A stretch of DNA of 64,000 bases, from the NCBI GenBank assembly GCA_947476465.1, contig CANJQN010000015.1, positions 29,626 to 93,625 on the forward strand. The letters are read 5' to 3'. Shown here in pieces: positions 47,438-56,968 of the stretch. The DNA is from Comamonadaceae bacterium. GTDB lineage: Bacteria; Pseudomonadota; Gammaproteobacteria; Burkholderiales; Burkholderiaceae_C. Positions within the stretch are counted from its first letter, which is position 1. Every line of letters starts with the position of its first letter. The notes below the pieces were generated by a model, which was given only the letters and a program-made list of their open reading frames with translations, was not told the DNA's origin and did no database searches. A program made the translations under genes and the position numbers.

Positions 47438-48421
47438 ATGGACTATCTGAATCTCGGACGCACCGGCCTGAAGGTGTCTCGCTTGTGCCTTGGATGCATG
47501 AGCTATGGTGACCCCGCGCGCGGCTCTCACCCCTGGGTGCTCGACGAAGCCGCCAGCGAGCCATTCTTTCGACGCGCCATCGACGCGGGCATCAATTTTT
47601 TTGACACGGCCAACGTCTACTCGATAGGAGCGAGCGAGGAGTTGCTGGGCCGCGTTGTGAAGAAGCTGCGCACGCGTGACCAGGTGGTGATCGCCACCAA
47701 GGTGTGTTCGACGATGCGCGATGAGCCCAATGGTGCAGGCCTGTCACGCAAGGCCATCATGTCCGAGATCGACGCGAGCCTGCGCCGCTTGCAGACGGAC
47801 TATGTCGACCTCTATCAGATCCACCGCTGGGACTACGCCACGCCGATCGAAGAGACACTCGAAGCCCTGCACGATGTCGTCAAGGCCGGCAAGGCCCGGT
47901 ACATCGGCGCGTCGTCCATGGCCGCATGGCAGTTCATGAAGGCGCTGGGCATTCAGCGTGCCAATGGCTGGACGCGCTTTGTGTCGATGCAGAACCACCT
48001 GAACCTGCTGTACCGCGAAGAAGAGCGCGAGATGCTGCCGCTGTGCCGTTTAGAAGGCGTCGGGGTGATCCCCTGGTCGCCGCAGGCGCGAGGGCGCCTC
48101 ACGCGGCCGTGGCAGGCGCAGCCGACCCACCGCCTGGAAAGCGATGCCGTGGGCGTGCGCCTGTACGCCAAGGCCGAGGTGGCCGACCGCAGCGTGATCG
48201 ATCGAGTCGGGGAAGTCGCGCAACGGCGAGGGGTCTCGCGCGGTCAGATCGCGCTGGCCTGGGTGCTGCGCACGCCCGGCGTGACAGCGCCGATCATCGG
48301 CGCGACCCAGCCGCAGCACCTGGAGGACGCCCTGGCGTCGCTGTCCGTCACGTTGACCGAGGAAGAGGTCAAGCTGCTTGAAGAACCCTATGTCCCGCAT
48401 GGGGTCTCAGGGTTCGTCTGA
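47438..48421 (+). CDS. Aldo/keto reductase
   Basis: This 327-residue NADPH-dependent TIM-barrel oxidoreductase has the catalytic tetrad segments DTANVYS (Asp and Tyr), VIATKV (Lys) and DLYQIHRWD (His). GRTGLKVSRLCLGCMSYGD at the start and GVTAPIIGATQPQHLEDAL near the end fit the family. GGGAG five bases before 47438 supports this start. It is divergent from the LysR gene. The substrate is unknown. Confidence 0.93.
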   Translation: MDYLNLGRTGLKVSRLCLGCMSYGDPARGSHPWVLDEAASEPFFRRAIDAGINFFDTANVYSIGASEELLGRVVKKLRTRDQVVIATKVCSTMRDEPNGAGLSRKAIMSEIDASLRRLQTDYVDLYQIHRWDYATPIEETLEALHDVVKAGKARYIGASSMAAWQFMKALGIQRANGWTRFVSMQNHLNLLYREEEREMLPLCRLEGVGVIPWSPQARGRLTRPWQAQPTHRLESDAVGVRLYAKAEVADRSVIDRVGEVAQRRGVSRGQIALAWVLRTPGVTAPIIGATQPQHLEDALASLSVTLTEEEVKLLEEPYVPHGVSGFV

Positions 48422-48493
48422 CGCAGAGTCCCCGCTCGGCGCCCGGCTCAACTCACTGTTCGCGGTCCGCTTTCTCCGGCCAAGCGCGCTGCA

Positions 48494-48579
48494 CGGGTGG
48501 GGCCGGCAGGCTCCTCCCGATGGTCCAGTGCGCTCCCGCGCACGGACCGACGGTGCCCCCCGCCTGCCGGCCCCACCCG
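48494..48579. repeat. Perfect 18-bp inverted repeat with 50-base loop
   Basis: CGGGTGGGGCCGGCAGGC at 48494-48511 is exactly complementary to 48562-48579. It lies in the gap between the convergent aldo/keto reductase and gltA genes, where no gene was recognised. Confidence 0.85.
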
Positions 48580-48708
48580 CGCCTCGCGCACACGCTCGCA
48601 AAGGTTTCGCTCCGGATCAGGCCCGGTCATTCTTCACGCGTGATGCCTCTCAACAAGGCCGTCGCCATTCCGGCGCGAGACGGCCCGAGTGCCCAAAGCG
48701 CTGCGTGA

Positions 48709-48777
48709 CTGGGGCGGGCACGCGGAGGGTCCCCTTTAAAAACCCGAAGGGTTCAGGGGGGAGTGTGCCCGCCCCAG
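48709..48777. repeat. Nested 13-bp inverted repeat
   Basis: CTGGGGCGGGCAC (48709-48721) pairs perfectly with 48765-48777. Inside lies a further A/T-centred hairpin around 48740-48755 (CCCGAAGGG). Together with the 48494-48579 repeat, this 450-base gap is almost entirely structured. Confidence 0.8.
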
Positions 48778-48821
48778 GCGCGCAGCGCGCTCTCCCCAAG
48801 AGAAAGCCAGACAGTCCGAGA

Positions 48822-48847
48822 AAACGAAAAAGCCCGCCGAAGCGGGC
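48822..48847 (-). terminator. Intrinsic terminator of gltA
   Basis: GCCCGC (48832-48837) and GCGGGC (48842-48847) form a 6-bp stem with a tetraloop, followed on the minus strand by TTTTTCGTTTT. It lies 28 bases past the gltA stop. The A/T flank on the other side could also serve the plus strand. Confidence 0.8.
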
Positions 48848-48874
48848 AATTTTCAAGGTCGAAGCGAATGCGGA

Positions 48875-50185
48875 TCAGCGCTGGACCAAGGGCTTGACGT
48901 CGCGCTTTTCCGAGCCGACGAACAGCTGGCGCGGGCGGCTGATCTTGTAGTCGTTGTCGCTGATCATCTCGTTGAGCTGGGCGATCCAGCCGACGGTGCG
49001 GGCCAGCGCGAAGATGGCGGTGAACAGGCTCACCGGGATGCCGATGGCGCGCTGGACGATGCCGGAGTAGAAGTCGACGTTCGGGTAGAGCTTGCGCGAG
49101 ACGAAGTATTCGTCTTCCAGCGCGATCTTCTCGAGGGCCACGGCCAATTTAAGCAGCGGGTCGTTTTGCACGCCCAGGTGGGCGAGCACTTCCTTGCAGG
49201 TTTCCTGCATGAGCTTGGCGCGCGGGTCGTAGTTCTTGTAGACGCGGTGCCCAAAACCCATCAGCTTGACGTTGGAGTTCTTGTCCTTGACCTGCTTGAT
49301 GAAGTCACCGATCTTGTCGATGCCGCCGTTGCGCTGGATGTCTTCCAGCATGTTCAGACAGGCCTCGTTGGCGCCGCCGTGGGCCGGGCCCCACAGGCAG
49401 GCCACGCCGGCCGCGATCGCGGCGAACGGGTTGGTGCCCGACGAGCCGCACACGCGCACCGTGGAGGTGGAGGCGTTCTGCTCATGGTCGGCATGCAGGA
49501 TGAAAATGCGGTCCATCGCGCGCACCAACACGTCGTTGGGCTCGTACTCTTCGCAGGGCGTGGCGAACATCATGCGCATGAAGTTCGCGGCGTAGGACAG
49601 GTCGTTGCGCGGGTAGATGAAGGGCTGGCCGATGCTGTACTTGTAGGCCATGGCCACCAGCGTGGGCATCTTGGCGATCAGGCGGATGGCCGCGATCTCG
49701 CGATGCTTGGGGTTGGTGATGTCGGTGCTGTCGTGATAGAAGGCCGACATCGCGCCGACCAGACCGGTCATGACGGCCATGGGGTGGGCATCGCGGCGAA
49801 AGCCCCGCAGGAAGAACTGCATCTGCTCGTTGACCATGGTGTGCATGGTCACGAGCTTGGTGAAGTCTTCCTTGCCCTTCGCGTCGGGCAGCTCCCCGTA
49901 CAGCAGCAGGTGGCAGGTTTCCAGGAAGTCGCACTGAGTGGCCAGCTGCTCGATGGGGTAGCCCCGGTACAGCAACTCGCCCTTGTCGCCATCGATGTAG
50001 GTGATGGCCGACTGGCAGGCCGCCGTGGACATGAAGCCCGGGTCGAAGGTGAACATGCCCGTCTGGGCATACAGCTTGCGGATGTCGATCACATCGGGGC
50101 CGATGCTGCCCGAGTACACGGGCATCTCGACGCTGGGGCTGCCGTTGGAGAACGACAGGGTGGCTTTATTGTCGGCGAGTTTCAT
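48875..50185 (-). CDS. gltA: Citrate synthase (type II)
   Basis: This 436-residue enzyme condenses acetyl-CoA with oxaloacetate at entry to the TCA cycle. Active-site segments are [31 protein letters not shown] and the Asp-bearing [16 protein letters not shown]. The N-terminal beta domain (about 1-60) is that of the hexameric, NADH-sensitive type II enzymes. It lies 17 bases after sdhE and ends the sdhCDAB-sdhE-gltA unit. Confidence 0.98.
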   Translation of the reverse strand: MKLADNKATLSFSNGSPSVEMPVYSGSIGPDVIDIRKLYAQTGMFTFDPGFMSTAACQSAITYIDGDKGELLYRGYPIEQLATQCDFLETCHLLLYGELPDAKGKEDFTKLVTMHTMVNEQMQFFLRGFRRDAHPMAVMTGLVGAMSAFYHDSTDITNPKHREIAAIRLIAKMPTLVAMAYKYSIGQPFIYPRNDLSYAANFMRMMFATPCEEYEPNDVLVRAMDRIFILHADHEQNASTSTVRVCGSSGTNPFAAIAAGVACLWGPAHGGANEACLNMLEDIQRNGGIDKIGDFIKQVKDKNSNVKLMGFGHRVYKNYDPRAKLMQETCKEVLAHLGVQNDPLLKLAVALEKIALEDEYFVSRKLYPNVDFYSGIVQRAIGIPVSLFTAIFALARTVGWIAQLNEMISDNDYKISRPRQLFVGSEKRDVKPLVQR

Positions 50186-50202
50186 GGGTCTTCCTTCAAA
50201 TC

Positions 50203-50466
50203 TCAGGTCCGCAGCATCGCGAGGACTTCTTTCACGTCGGCGGTATCGTTCTCGTCTTCCGGTTCACGGCGCACCAGCAGCAAATCGAGCAGGTCGTTGT
50301 CGGCCAGATCCATCAGCTGGTTCAGCGCGTCGGCCTGCCGCACCGTGAGGCGCTCGGCATGGCGCTCAAAAAACCGCTCGATGAACAGGTCGTTTTCCAG
50401 CATACCGCGGCGGCAGCGCCACCTGAGCTTGCTGAAGGCCCGTTCGTCGAGTAGCGCATCGCTCAT
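50203..50466 (-). CDS. sdhE: Succinate dehydrogenase assembly factor SdhE
   Basis: This 87-residue helical protein promotes FAD attachment to SdhA. The signature RGxxE appears as [14 protein letters not shown] (Arg20-Gly21 to Glu24). It is placed between sdhB and gltA, the common proteobacterial location. Confidence 0.96.
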   Translation of the reverse strand: MSDALLDERAFSKLRWRCRRGMLENDLFIERFFERHAERLTVRQADALNQLMDLADNDLLDLLLVRREPEDENDTADVKEVLAMLRT

Positions 50467-50480
50467 TGCAAGATCAACGC

Positions 50481-51185
50481 CTAGACGGCACGCCGCACCA
50501 TCAACTCTTTGATCTTGCCGATCGCTATCGTCGGGTTCAAGCCCTTCGGGCAGACGTCGACGCAGTTCATGATGGTGTGGCAGCGGAACAGGCGGTAGGG
50601 GTCTTCGAGGTTGTCCAGGCGCTCACCGGCGGCCTGGTCGCGGCTGTCGGCCAGGAAGCGGTAGGCCTGCAGCAGGCCGGCCGGGCCCACGAACTTGTCG
50701 GGGTTCCACCAGAAGCTGGGGCAGGCGGTTGAGCAACTGGCGCACAGGATGCACTCGTAGAGGCCGTTAAGTTCTTCGCGCTCCTCGGGCGATTGCAGGC
50801 GCTCGGTCTCGGGCGGAATGCTGTCGTTGATCAGGTAGGGCTTGATCGAGTTGTACTGCTTGAAGAACTGGGTCATGTCGACGATGAGGTCGCGCACGAC
50901 GGGCAGGCCCGGCAGCGGCTTGAGCACGATGTCGCCCTTGAGCGTGTTCATGTTGGTCAGGCAGGCCAGGCCGTTCTTGCCGTTGATGTTCATCGCGTCG
51001 GAGCCGCAGACGCCTTCGCGGCAGGAGCGGCGAAACGAAATCGACGGGTCCTGGGCTTTGAGCTTCATCAGGGCATCGAGCAGCATGCGCTCATTGCCAT
51101 CGAGTTCGATCTCGACGGTCTGCAGGTACGGCTTGACGTCCTTGTCCGGGTCGTAGCGGTAGATCTTGAATGTGCGTTTTTGCAT
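50481..51185 (-). CDS. sdhB: Succinate dehydrogenase iron-sulfur subunit
   Basis: This 234-residue subunit carries the three clusters that move electrons from FAD to ubiquinone. The 2Fe-2S ligands are in CREGVCGSDAMNINGKNGLAC. The 4Fe-4S and 3Fe-4S ligands are in CILCASCSTACPSFWW and CHTIMNCVDVCPKGL. It lies 51 bases after sdhA. Confidence 0.98.
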   Translation of the reverse strand: MQKRTFKIYRYDPDKDVKPYLQTVEIELDGNERMLLDALMKLKAQDPSISFRRSCREGVCGSDAMNINGKNGLACLTNMNTLKGDIVLKPLPGLPVVRDLIVDMTQFFKQYNSIKPYLINDSIPPETERLQSPEEREELNGLYECILCASCSTACPSFWWNPDKFVGPAGLLQAYRFLADSRDQAAGERLDNLEDPYRLFRCHTIMNCVDVCPKGLNPTIAIGKIKELMVRRAV

Positions 51186-51236
51186 GGCTTGCTACTTCTG
51201 AATCTAGGTGCTGGAGGGCTGGGCGTGAAGTACGTA

Positions 51237-53045
51237 CTAGAACGTACGGATCTTCGGAGGCACGGATTCGACCGTGAGCGGCTGTAGCTTGACCGGCTTG
51301 TAGGTCAGGCTGTTGCTCGCGCTGTGCCACAGAGAGTGCTTCATCCATTGCGCGTCGTTGCGGCCCATCGGGGTGACCGGGTCGTCCACCGGACGCTCGT
51401 AGTCGTTGACTGTATGTGCCCCGCGGCACTCATGGCGGGCGGCGGCCGATTCCATGGTGGCCTGGGCGCACTCGATCAGGTTCTCGACCTCCAGTGCCTC
51501 GATGCGAGCGGTGTTGAACACCTTGGATTTGTCCTTGAGGCCGATGGAATTGACCCGCTCGCGGATGTCGGCGATCTTGGCCACGCCCTCGTCCATGCTG
51601 GCTTGCGTGCGGAAGACGCCGGCGTGCAATTGCATGGCCGCGCGGATGTCGTTGGCGACGTCCTGGGCGTATTCGCCGGAGGCGGCGCTCTCCAGGCGGT
51701 TCAGACGCTCGAGCGTGCGGTCGGCCGCGTCGGCTGGCAGCGGTTTGTGGTTCTTGTTTTTGTCGTTGAACTCCACGATGTGGTTGCCGGCGGCACGGCC
51801 GAACACCAGCAGGTCGAGCAGCGAATTGGTGCCCAGGCGGTTGGCGCCATGCACGCTCACGCAAGAGCATTCGCCCACGGCATACAGGCCGTTGACGACC
51901 GCGTTGTGGTCGGTGGGTGTCTGCACCACGACCTGGCCGTGGATGTTGGTCGGAATGCCGCCCATCTGGTAGTGGATGGTGGGCACCACGGGAATCGGCT
52001 CGCGGGTGACGTCAACGTTGGCGAAATTGACGCCGATCTCGTAGACCGAGGGCAGGCGCTTGTGCACGGTCTCGGCACCGAGGTGGTCGAGCTTGAGCAG
52101 GAGGTAGTCCTTGTTGGGGCCGCAGCCACGGCCTTCCTTGATCTCCTGGTCCATGCACCGCGAAATGAAATCGCGTGGTGCCAGGTCCTTCAGGGTCGGT
52201 GCGTAGCGTTCCATGAAACGCTCGCCATTGCTATTGAGCAGGATCGCGCCTTCGCCGCGGCAGCCTTCGGTCAGGAGCACGCCCGCGCCGGCCACCCCGG
52301 TGGGATGGAATTGCCAGAACTCCATGTCTTCGAGGGGGACGCCAGCGCGCGCCGCCATGCCCAGGCCGTCGCCGGTATTGATGAAGGCGTTGGTGGAGGC
52401 GGCGTAGATGCGGCCGGCGCCGCCGGTGGCCAGCAGCACGGTCTTGGCTTGCAGGATGTGCAGGTCGCCGGTTTCCATCTCGAGGGCGGACACGCCGACT
52501 ACGTCGCCTTCGGCGTCGCGGACCAGGTCAAGCGCCATCCACTCGACGAAGAACGCGGTCTTGGACTTGACGTTCTGCTGGTACAGCGTGTGCAGCATGG
52601 CGTGGCCGGTGCGGTCGGCCGCGGCGCAGGCGCGTTGCACGGGCTTTTCGCCGTAGTTGGCGGTGTGGCCGCCGAAGGGCCGCTGGTAAATGGTGCCGTC
52701 CGGGTTGCGGTCGAAGGGCATGCCCATGTGCTCGAGGTCGTAGACAACCTTGGGCGCCTCACGGCACATGAACTCGATCGCGTCCTGGTCGCCGAGCCAG
52801 TCGGAGCCCTTGACGGTGTCGTAGAAGTGGTAGTGCCAGTTGTCCTCGGACATGTTGCCCAGCGAGGCGCCGATGCCGCCTTGCGCCGCCACGGTGTGCG
52901 ATCGGGTGGGGAATACCTTGGACAGCACGGCCACGTTCAGGCCGGCCCGGGACAGTTGCAGCGCCGCGCGCATGCCGGAGCCGCCGGCCCCCACGATGAC
53001 GACGTCGAATTTGCGCTTGGTGATGTTCTTGGAGGTGTACGACAT
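51237..53045 (-). CDS. sdhA: Succinate dehydrogenase flavoprotein subunit
   Basis: This 602-residue catalytic subunit oxidises succinate to fumarate. The FAD motif is [21 protein letters not shown], and the FAD-linking His is His50 in [27 protein letters not shown]-like ([14 protein letters not shown]) and [22 protein letters not shown] (read as [11 protein letters not shown]) segments follow. Start 53045 is set by the N-terminal motif; it lies seven bases after sdhD. Confidence 0.98.
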   Translation of the reverse strand: MSYTSKNITKRKFDVVIVGAGGSGMRAALQLSRAGLNVAVLSKVFPTRSHTVAAQGGIGASLGNMSEDNWHYHFYDTVKGSDWLGDQDAIEFMCREAPKVVYDLEHMGMPFDRNPDGTIYQRPFGGHTANYGEKPVQRACAAADRTGHAMLHTLYQQNVKSKTAFFVEWMALDLVRDAEGDVVGVSALEMETGDLHILQAKTVLLATGGAGRIYAASTNAFINTGDGLGMAARAGVPLEDMEFWQFHPTGVAGAGVLLTEGCRGEGAILLNSNGERFMERYAPTLKDLAPRDFISRCMDQEIKEGRGCGPNKDYLLLKLDHLGAETVHKRLPSVYEIGVNFANVDVTREPIPVVPTIHYQMGGIPTNIHGQVVVQTPTDHNAVVNGLYAVGECSCVSVHGANRLGTNSLLDLLVFGRAAGNHIVEFNDKNKNHKPLPADAADRTLERLNRLESAASGEYAQDVANDIRAAMQLHAGVFRTQASMDEGVAKIADIRERVNSIGLKDKSKVFNTARIEALEVENLIECAQATMESAAARHECRGAHTVNDYERPVDDPVTPMGRNDAQWMKHSLWHSASNSLTYKPVKLQPLTVESVPPKIRTF

Positions 53046-53052
53046 GTTTTTT

Positions 53053-53418
53053 TCAGAGCCTCCACAGGACCTGGAGGGCCCAGCCGGCGCAGCCGACCAG
53101 CCAGACGAGGGCGAAGATCTGCAGGACAAGGCGCAGGCCGACGGGCTTGACGTAGTCCATCAGGACGTCGCGCACGCCGACCCACACATGCCAGGCCAGC
53201 GAGATGATCACGCAGAAGGTGAGCACCTTCATCCACTGCGAGGCGAAGATGCCGGCCCATTGGTCGTAGCCGATCGGGCCGCGCGAGAAGATCACCTGGG
53301 CCAGCACCACGAGGGTGAAGAGGGCCATCAGCACGGCGGTGACGCGCTGGCTGAGCCAGTCGCGCAGGCCGTAGTGCGCACCGACGACGGTGCGGCGGGA
53401 GCCGTAGTTCACGGACAT
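53053..53418 (-). CDS. sdhD: Succinate dehydrogenase membrane anchor subunit
   Basis: This 121-residue anchor has three transmembrane helices (about 28-48, 60-80 and 95-118). The heme/quinone His lies in [19 protein letters not shown], which matches the family. It follows sdhC by 24 bases. Confidence 0.95.
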   Translation of the reverse strand: MSVNYGSRRTVVGAHYGLRDWLSQRVTAVLMALFTLVVLAQVIFSRGPIGYDQWAGIFASQWMKVLTFCVIISLAWHVWVGVRDVLMDYVKPVGLRLVLQIFALVWLVGCAGWALQVLWRL

Positions 53419-53442
53419 GTTTTTCTTTCTTTCCTCAGGGTC

Positions 53443-53886
53443 TCAGTACAGGCCGAACAGCTTGGCGCCCAGCGCCACGGTGAGCAAAACGCTGAGCGCC
53501 AGTGTGATGCGGGCCGTGGTGGTGCCGCGCTGCTTGGTCACGGCGGCGTGGCTCACGTCCATCCAGACGTGGCGCAGGCCGGCGATGAAGTGGTGCAGGA
53601 AGGCCCAGATCAGGGCCAGGGCCACCAGCTTGACGACGATGCCCGGCACAAAACCAAGGCCGCTGTTGAAAGCGGCCTTGAAACGTGCGAACGAGTATTC
53701 GGAGGAGACAGAGGTGTCGAACATCCAGATGATGAACGGCAGCAGCGCGAACATCAGCAAGCCGCTGATGCGGTGCAAGATCGAGACGATGCCCGGCGCC
53801 GGCAGCCGATAGCTCGGGAGATCCTTGAACGCATGGATGTTGCGGAACTCTGGCCTGGCGGGCCGCTTGGAGGCAAGGTCTGTCAT
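53443..53886 (-). CDS. sdhC: Succinate dehydrogenase cytochrome b556 subunit
   Basis: This 147-residue subunit has three transmembrane helices. Conserved blocks are SILHRISGLLMF (quinone-site Ser/Arg region) and FLHHFIAGLRHVWMD with the heme-ligand His. It is the first gene of the sdh-gltA unit, 97 bases downstream of the gntR stop. Confidence 0.96.
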   Translation of the reverse strand: MTDLASKRPARPEFRNIHAFKDLPSYRLPAPGIVSILHRISGLLMFALLPFIIWMFDTSVSSEYSFARFKAAFNSGLGFVPGIVVKLVALALIWAFLHHFIAGLRHVWMDVSHAAVTKQRGTTTARITLALSVLLTVALGAKLFGLY

Positions 53887-53983
53887 GGGTGGGGTGGCTT
53901 AGGACGACAACTGCGAATTCTATTTCAGTGCAGCAACCGGACAAAGGCGCAAGCGCCAAGTCCCTTCGATTGCCGGCAAGGGC

Positions 53984-54763
53984 TCAGCTCAGGTCATTTC
54001 GATAGTGGTGTGTGTCAGTTCGGTAGAGGCCGCGGCGCAACTCCATGGGTACATCGTTGTAGGTATAGGCGACCCGTTCGACCGACAGCAGCGGAGCGCC
54101 CGGCGCCAACGCCAGCAACTGCGCCTGCTGCGCGTCGGCGGCGATGGCCCGGATTTTTTCCTCGGCTCGCAGCATGCGAACGCCGAAGCTCACCTCGAAC
54201 ATTGCATAGGTGGCGCCGCGGTACTGTGACATCTGTTCGGCGGTGAGACCCTTGAATGCGCCGCCCGGCAGCCAGAGGTCTTCCAAAATGGTGGGCACCC
54301 CGCCGAACGACAACACCCGCCTCACCTGCACCAGCGCGTCGCCCGAGCGCAGGGCCAGCGGTTTTGCCAGTTCGGCCGTGGCCCGCACGCGGCGGCATTC
54401 GAGGATGGTGCGCTCGGACGGGCCTTCGCTGGCGCGGTCGCCTGAATCGGGCATCAGCTTGAGGAAGCGGTACTGCGCCTGCTGCTCGGCGTGCGTGTTC
54501 ACGAAGGTGCCCTTGCCCTGGCGGCGCACCAGCAGGTTGCCGGCGGCCAGCTCGTCAATCGCCTTGCGCACGGTGCCCTGGCTCACGCGAAAGCGCGCGG
54601 CCAGATCCATCTCGCTGGGGATGGCCTCGCCGGGCTTCCATTCGCCGGCTTCCAGGCTTTGCAGGATCAGCCCCTTGATCTGCTGGTACAGCGGGCTGAA
54701 CGCAGGCGTTGCCGAATCCGGCGGGGCGCCGCCAGATTCGGCTGGAGGGAGGGTGCTTGCCAT
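53984..54763 (-). CDS. GntR-family regulator, HutC subfamily
   Basis: This 259-residue regulator has an N-terminal winged helix (about 22-88: IPSEMDLAARFRVSQGTVRKAIDELAAGNLLVRRQGKGTF) and a C-terminal UTRA effector domain (about 105-250). It lies between sdhC and the divergent mdh gene, so it is a good candidate to control TCA-cycle genes. A three-half-site operator lies 57 bases before its start, which suggests autoregulation. Ligand unknown. Confidence 0.92.
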   Translation of the reverse strand: MASTLPPAESGGAPPDSATPAFSPLYQQIKGLILQSLEAGEWKPGEAIPSEMDLAARFRVSQGTVRKAIDELAAGNLLVRRQGKGTFVNTHAEQQAQYRFLKLMPDSGDRASEGPSERTILECRRVRATAELAKPLALRSGDALVQVRRVLSFGGVPTILEDLWLPGGAFKGLTAEQMSQYRGATYAMFEVSFGVRMLRAEEKIRAIAADAQQAQLLALAPGAPLLSVERVAYTYNDVPMELRRGLYRTDTHHYRNDLS

Positions 54764-54819
54764 GGATGCGTTCGCTGTTTGTTCGCTCTCAGCGGTTCAC
54801 TGTCGGTGGTCAAATGATA

Positions 54820-54839
54820 TCTTATATAAGACATAAGAC
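54820..54839. promoter_or_regulatory. Candidate GntR operator between gntR and mdh
   Basis: A perfect palindrome TCTTATATAAGA (54820-54831) is followed by a third half-site in direct order (ATAAGAC at 54826-54832 and 54833-54839). It sits just upstream of the mdh -35 box and within the gntR promoter region. The pattern is visible; the bound protein is inferred from position. Confidence 0.55.
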
Positions 54840-54842
54840 AAA

Positions 54843-54872
54843 TTGACGTTCGTCATTTTTCGGCGGTACACT
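54843..54872 (+). promoter_or_regulatory. Probable mdh promoter
   Basis: TTGACG (54843-54848) and TACACT (54867-54872) are separated by 18 bases, a good sigma-70 match. It is 98 bases before the mdh start. Confidence 0.55.
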
Positions 54873-54970
54873 CACCGGCTGTCGCGGGTGCGTCACCAAG
54901 CTCGCCACCACGGCTGCGGCCGAGGTCTTTTTTCATCTCATCATCTCATCAATTCATCCGGAGATCCCCC

Positions 54971-55957
54971 ATGAGCAAGAAGCCCGTCCGCGTCGCCGTC
55001 ACCGGCGCCGCCGGCCAAATCGGTTACGCCCTGCTGTTTCGCATTGCCTCCGGCGAAATGCTCGGCAAGGATCAGCCGGTCATCCTGCAACTGCTTGAAA
55101 TCCCCGATGAGAAGGCCCAGAAAGCGCTCAAGGGCGTGATGATGGAGTTGGAAGACTGCGCCTTCCCCTTGCTGGCCGGCATGCAGGCCCATGGCGACCC
55201 GATGACCGCCTTCAAGGACACCGACTACGCCCTGCTGGTCGGCTCGCGTCCGCGCGGCCCCGGCATGGAGCGCGCCGAGCTGCTCAATATCAACGGCGCC
55301 ATCTTCACCGCCCAGGGCAAGGCGCTCAACGCCGTGGCCAGCCGCAACGTCAAGGTGCTGGTGGTGGGCAACCCCGCCAACACCAATGCCTACATCGCCA
55401 TGAAGAGCGCGCCCGACCTGCCGCGCGAGAACTTCACCGCCATGCTGCGCCTGGACCACAACCGCGCGCTGTCGCAGGTTGCCGCCAAGACCGGCGTCGC
55501 GGTGGGCGACATCGAGAAGCTGGCCGTTTGGGGCAACCACTCGCCCACCATGTACGCCGACTACCGCTTTGCCACGGCCGGCGGCAAGGCCATCAAGGAC
55601 ATGATCAACGACCAGGTCTGGAACGCCGACGTGTTCCTGCCGACGGTTGGCAAGCGCGGCGCCGCCATCATCGAAGCGCGCGGCCTGTCATCGGCGGCCT
55701 CGGCCGCCAACGCCGCCGTCGACCACATGCGCGACTGGGCCCTGGGCACCAACGGCAAGTGGGTCACCATGGGTGTGCCGTCCAACGGCGACTACGGTAT
55801 TCCCAAGGACGTCATGTTCGGCTTCCCGGTCACCACCAAGGACGGCAAATACGAGATCGTCAAGGGCCTGGCGATCGACGCATTCAGCCAGACATGCATC
55901 AACAAGACGCTCAAGGAGCTGCAGGACGAGCAGGCCGGCGTCGCTCATCTGGTCTGA
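54971..55957 (+). CDS. mdh: Malate dehydrogenase
   Basis: This 328-residue NAD-dependent enzyme converts malate to oxaloacetate. The NAD motif is [13 protein letters not shown], the substrate Arg is in [15 protein letters not shown], and the catalytic His is in [14 protein letters not shown]. It belongs to the group related to cytosolic and chloroplast MDHs. Its stop overlaps the next start (TGATG), so a CitE-like protein is made in step with it. Confidence 0.98.
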   Translation: MSKKPVRVAVTGAAGQIGYALLFRIASGEMLGKDQPVILQLLEIPDEKAQKALKGVMMELEDCAFPLLAGMQAHGDPMTAFKDTDYALLVGSRPRGPGMERAELLNINGAIFTAQGKALNAVASRNVKVLVVGNPANTNAYIAMKSAPDLPRENFTAMLRLDHNRALSQVAAKTGVAVGDIEKLAVWGNHSPTMYADYRFATAGGKAIKDMINDQVWNADVFLPTVGKRGAAIIEARGLSSAASAANAAVDHMRDWALGTNGKWVTMGVPSNGDYGIPKDVMFGFPVTTKDGKYEIVKGLAIDAFSQTCINKTLKELQDEQAGVAHLV

Positions 55958-56940
55958 TGCACCCTCGCAAAGTCCTCCTCGGCGCCCAGGCGCGCACCGG
56001 CTCCATTCCGGTGTGCGACCACTACAGCGGCGTCGAAGTGCGCATGCGAAAGAGCCTGCAGCTGCAGGCCGAAATGGCGCAGGAGTTCGGCGCCTGCGTG
56101 TTCGACGTCACGCTCGACTGCGAAGACGGCGCCCCGGTGGGTGGCGAAGCCGACCACGCCGCGCTGGTGACCGAGCTGGCGCTGGCCAGCGCGCCCGACG
56201 CGCGCGTGGCGGTGCGGGTCCATCCGGTTGACCACCCTGCCTTCGAGGCCGACATCGCCACCATCGCCCGCGCGGCGCAGCGCTGGTGCCATGTGATGCT
56301 GCCCAAGGTGGAGAGCGCGGCCGACGTCGAGCGCGCGGTGCGCGTGCTCGATGCGGCCGGCGCCACGGCGGTGCCGGTGCATGCGCTGATCGAGTCGCCG
56401 GCGGCGGTGCATCGGGCCTTCGACATCGCCGCGCACCCACGCGTGCAGTCGCTCAGCTTCGGGCTGATGGATTTTGTGTCGGCGCATGGTGGCGCCATTC
56501 CCGGCGACGCCATGGGCGCGCAGGGACAATTCACGCACCCGCTGGTGGTGCGGGCCAAGCTGGAGATCGCCTCGGCCTGCCATGCGCAGGGCAAGGCGCC
56601 CTCGCACGGCGTGGTCACCGAATTCAAGGACAAGGCCGCGCTCGCGGCGGCCGCCCGGCGGGCGGCGCGCGAGCTCGGTTTCACCCGCATGTGGAGCATT
56701 CACCCGGACCAGATCCGCGTGCTGCTGGAGGCCTTCGCCCCCGACGCGCGCGACATCGACACCGCGGCGAGCATCATCTTGGCCGCCGCCCGCGCAGACT
56801 GGGCGCCGATCAGCCATGCGGGCAAACTGGAGGACCGGGCAAGCTACCGTTATCACTGGCAGGTGCTGGAGAGGGCGCACCAGACCGGGAGGAAGCTGCC
56901 CCCCGAGACTCTGGGCTGGTTCCAGCCCCCGGTCACCTGA
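55957..56940 (+). CDS. HpcH/HpaI aldolase / CitE-like CoA-ester lyase
   Basis: This 327-residue TIM-barrel protein has the family's metal and substrate segments: FDVTLDCEDGAPVG, CHVMLPKVESAADVE, the ALIESPAAVHRAFDIA Glu block and LSFGLMDFVSAHGG. Members cleave citramalyl-, malyl- or citryl-type thioesters. The coupling to mdh suggests a malate-linked CoA-ester reaction, but the substrate is not proven. The start overlaps the mdh stop by one base. Confidence 0.88.
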   Translation: MHPRKVLLGAQARTGSIPVCDHYSGVEVRMRKSLQLQAEMAQEFGACVFDVTLDCEDGAPVGGEADHAALVTELALASAPDARVAVRVHPVDHPAFEADIATIARAAQRWCHVMLPKVESAADVERAVRVLDAAGATAVPVHALIESPAAVHRAFDIAAHPRVQSLSFGLMDFVSAHGGAIPGDAMGAQGQFTHPLVVRAKLEIASACHAQGKAPSHGVVTEFKDKAALAAAARRAARELGFTRMWSIHPDQIRVLLEAFAPDARDIDTAASIILAAARADWAPISHAGKLEDRASYRYHWQVLERAHQTGRKLPPETLGWFQPPVT

Positions 56941-56968
56941 AGCACAAAGCCATCCGGACGCGCCCCTC

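Noticed and set aside
44836..47511. An 891-codon plus-strand frame opposite leuC and the LysR gene
   Set aside because: It spans two real minus-strand genes and reads as low-complexity His, Gly and Ala stretches.
48378..48950. A 190-codon frame after the aldo/keto reductase
   Set aside because: It runs through inverted repeats and the gltA terminator and shows no protein-like pattern.
49166..53150. Long plus-strand frames opposite gltA, sdhB and sdhA
   Set aside because: Composition and exact co-extension with the real genes mark them as antisense shadows.
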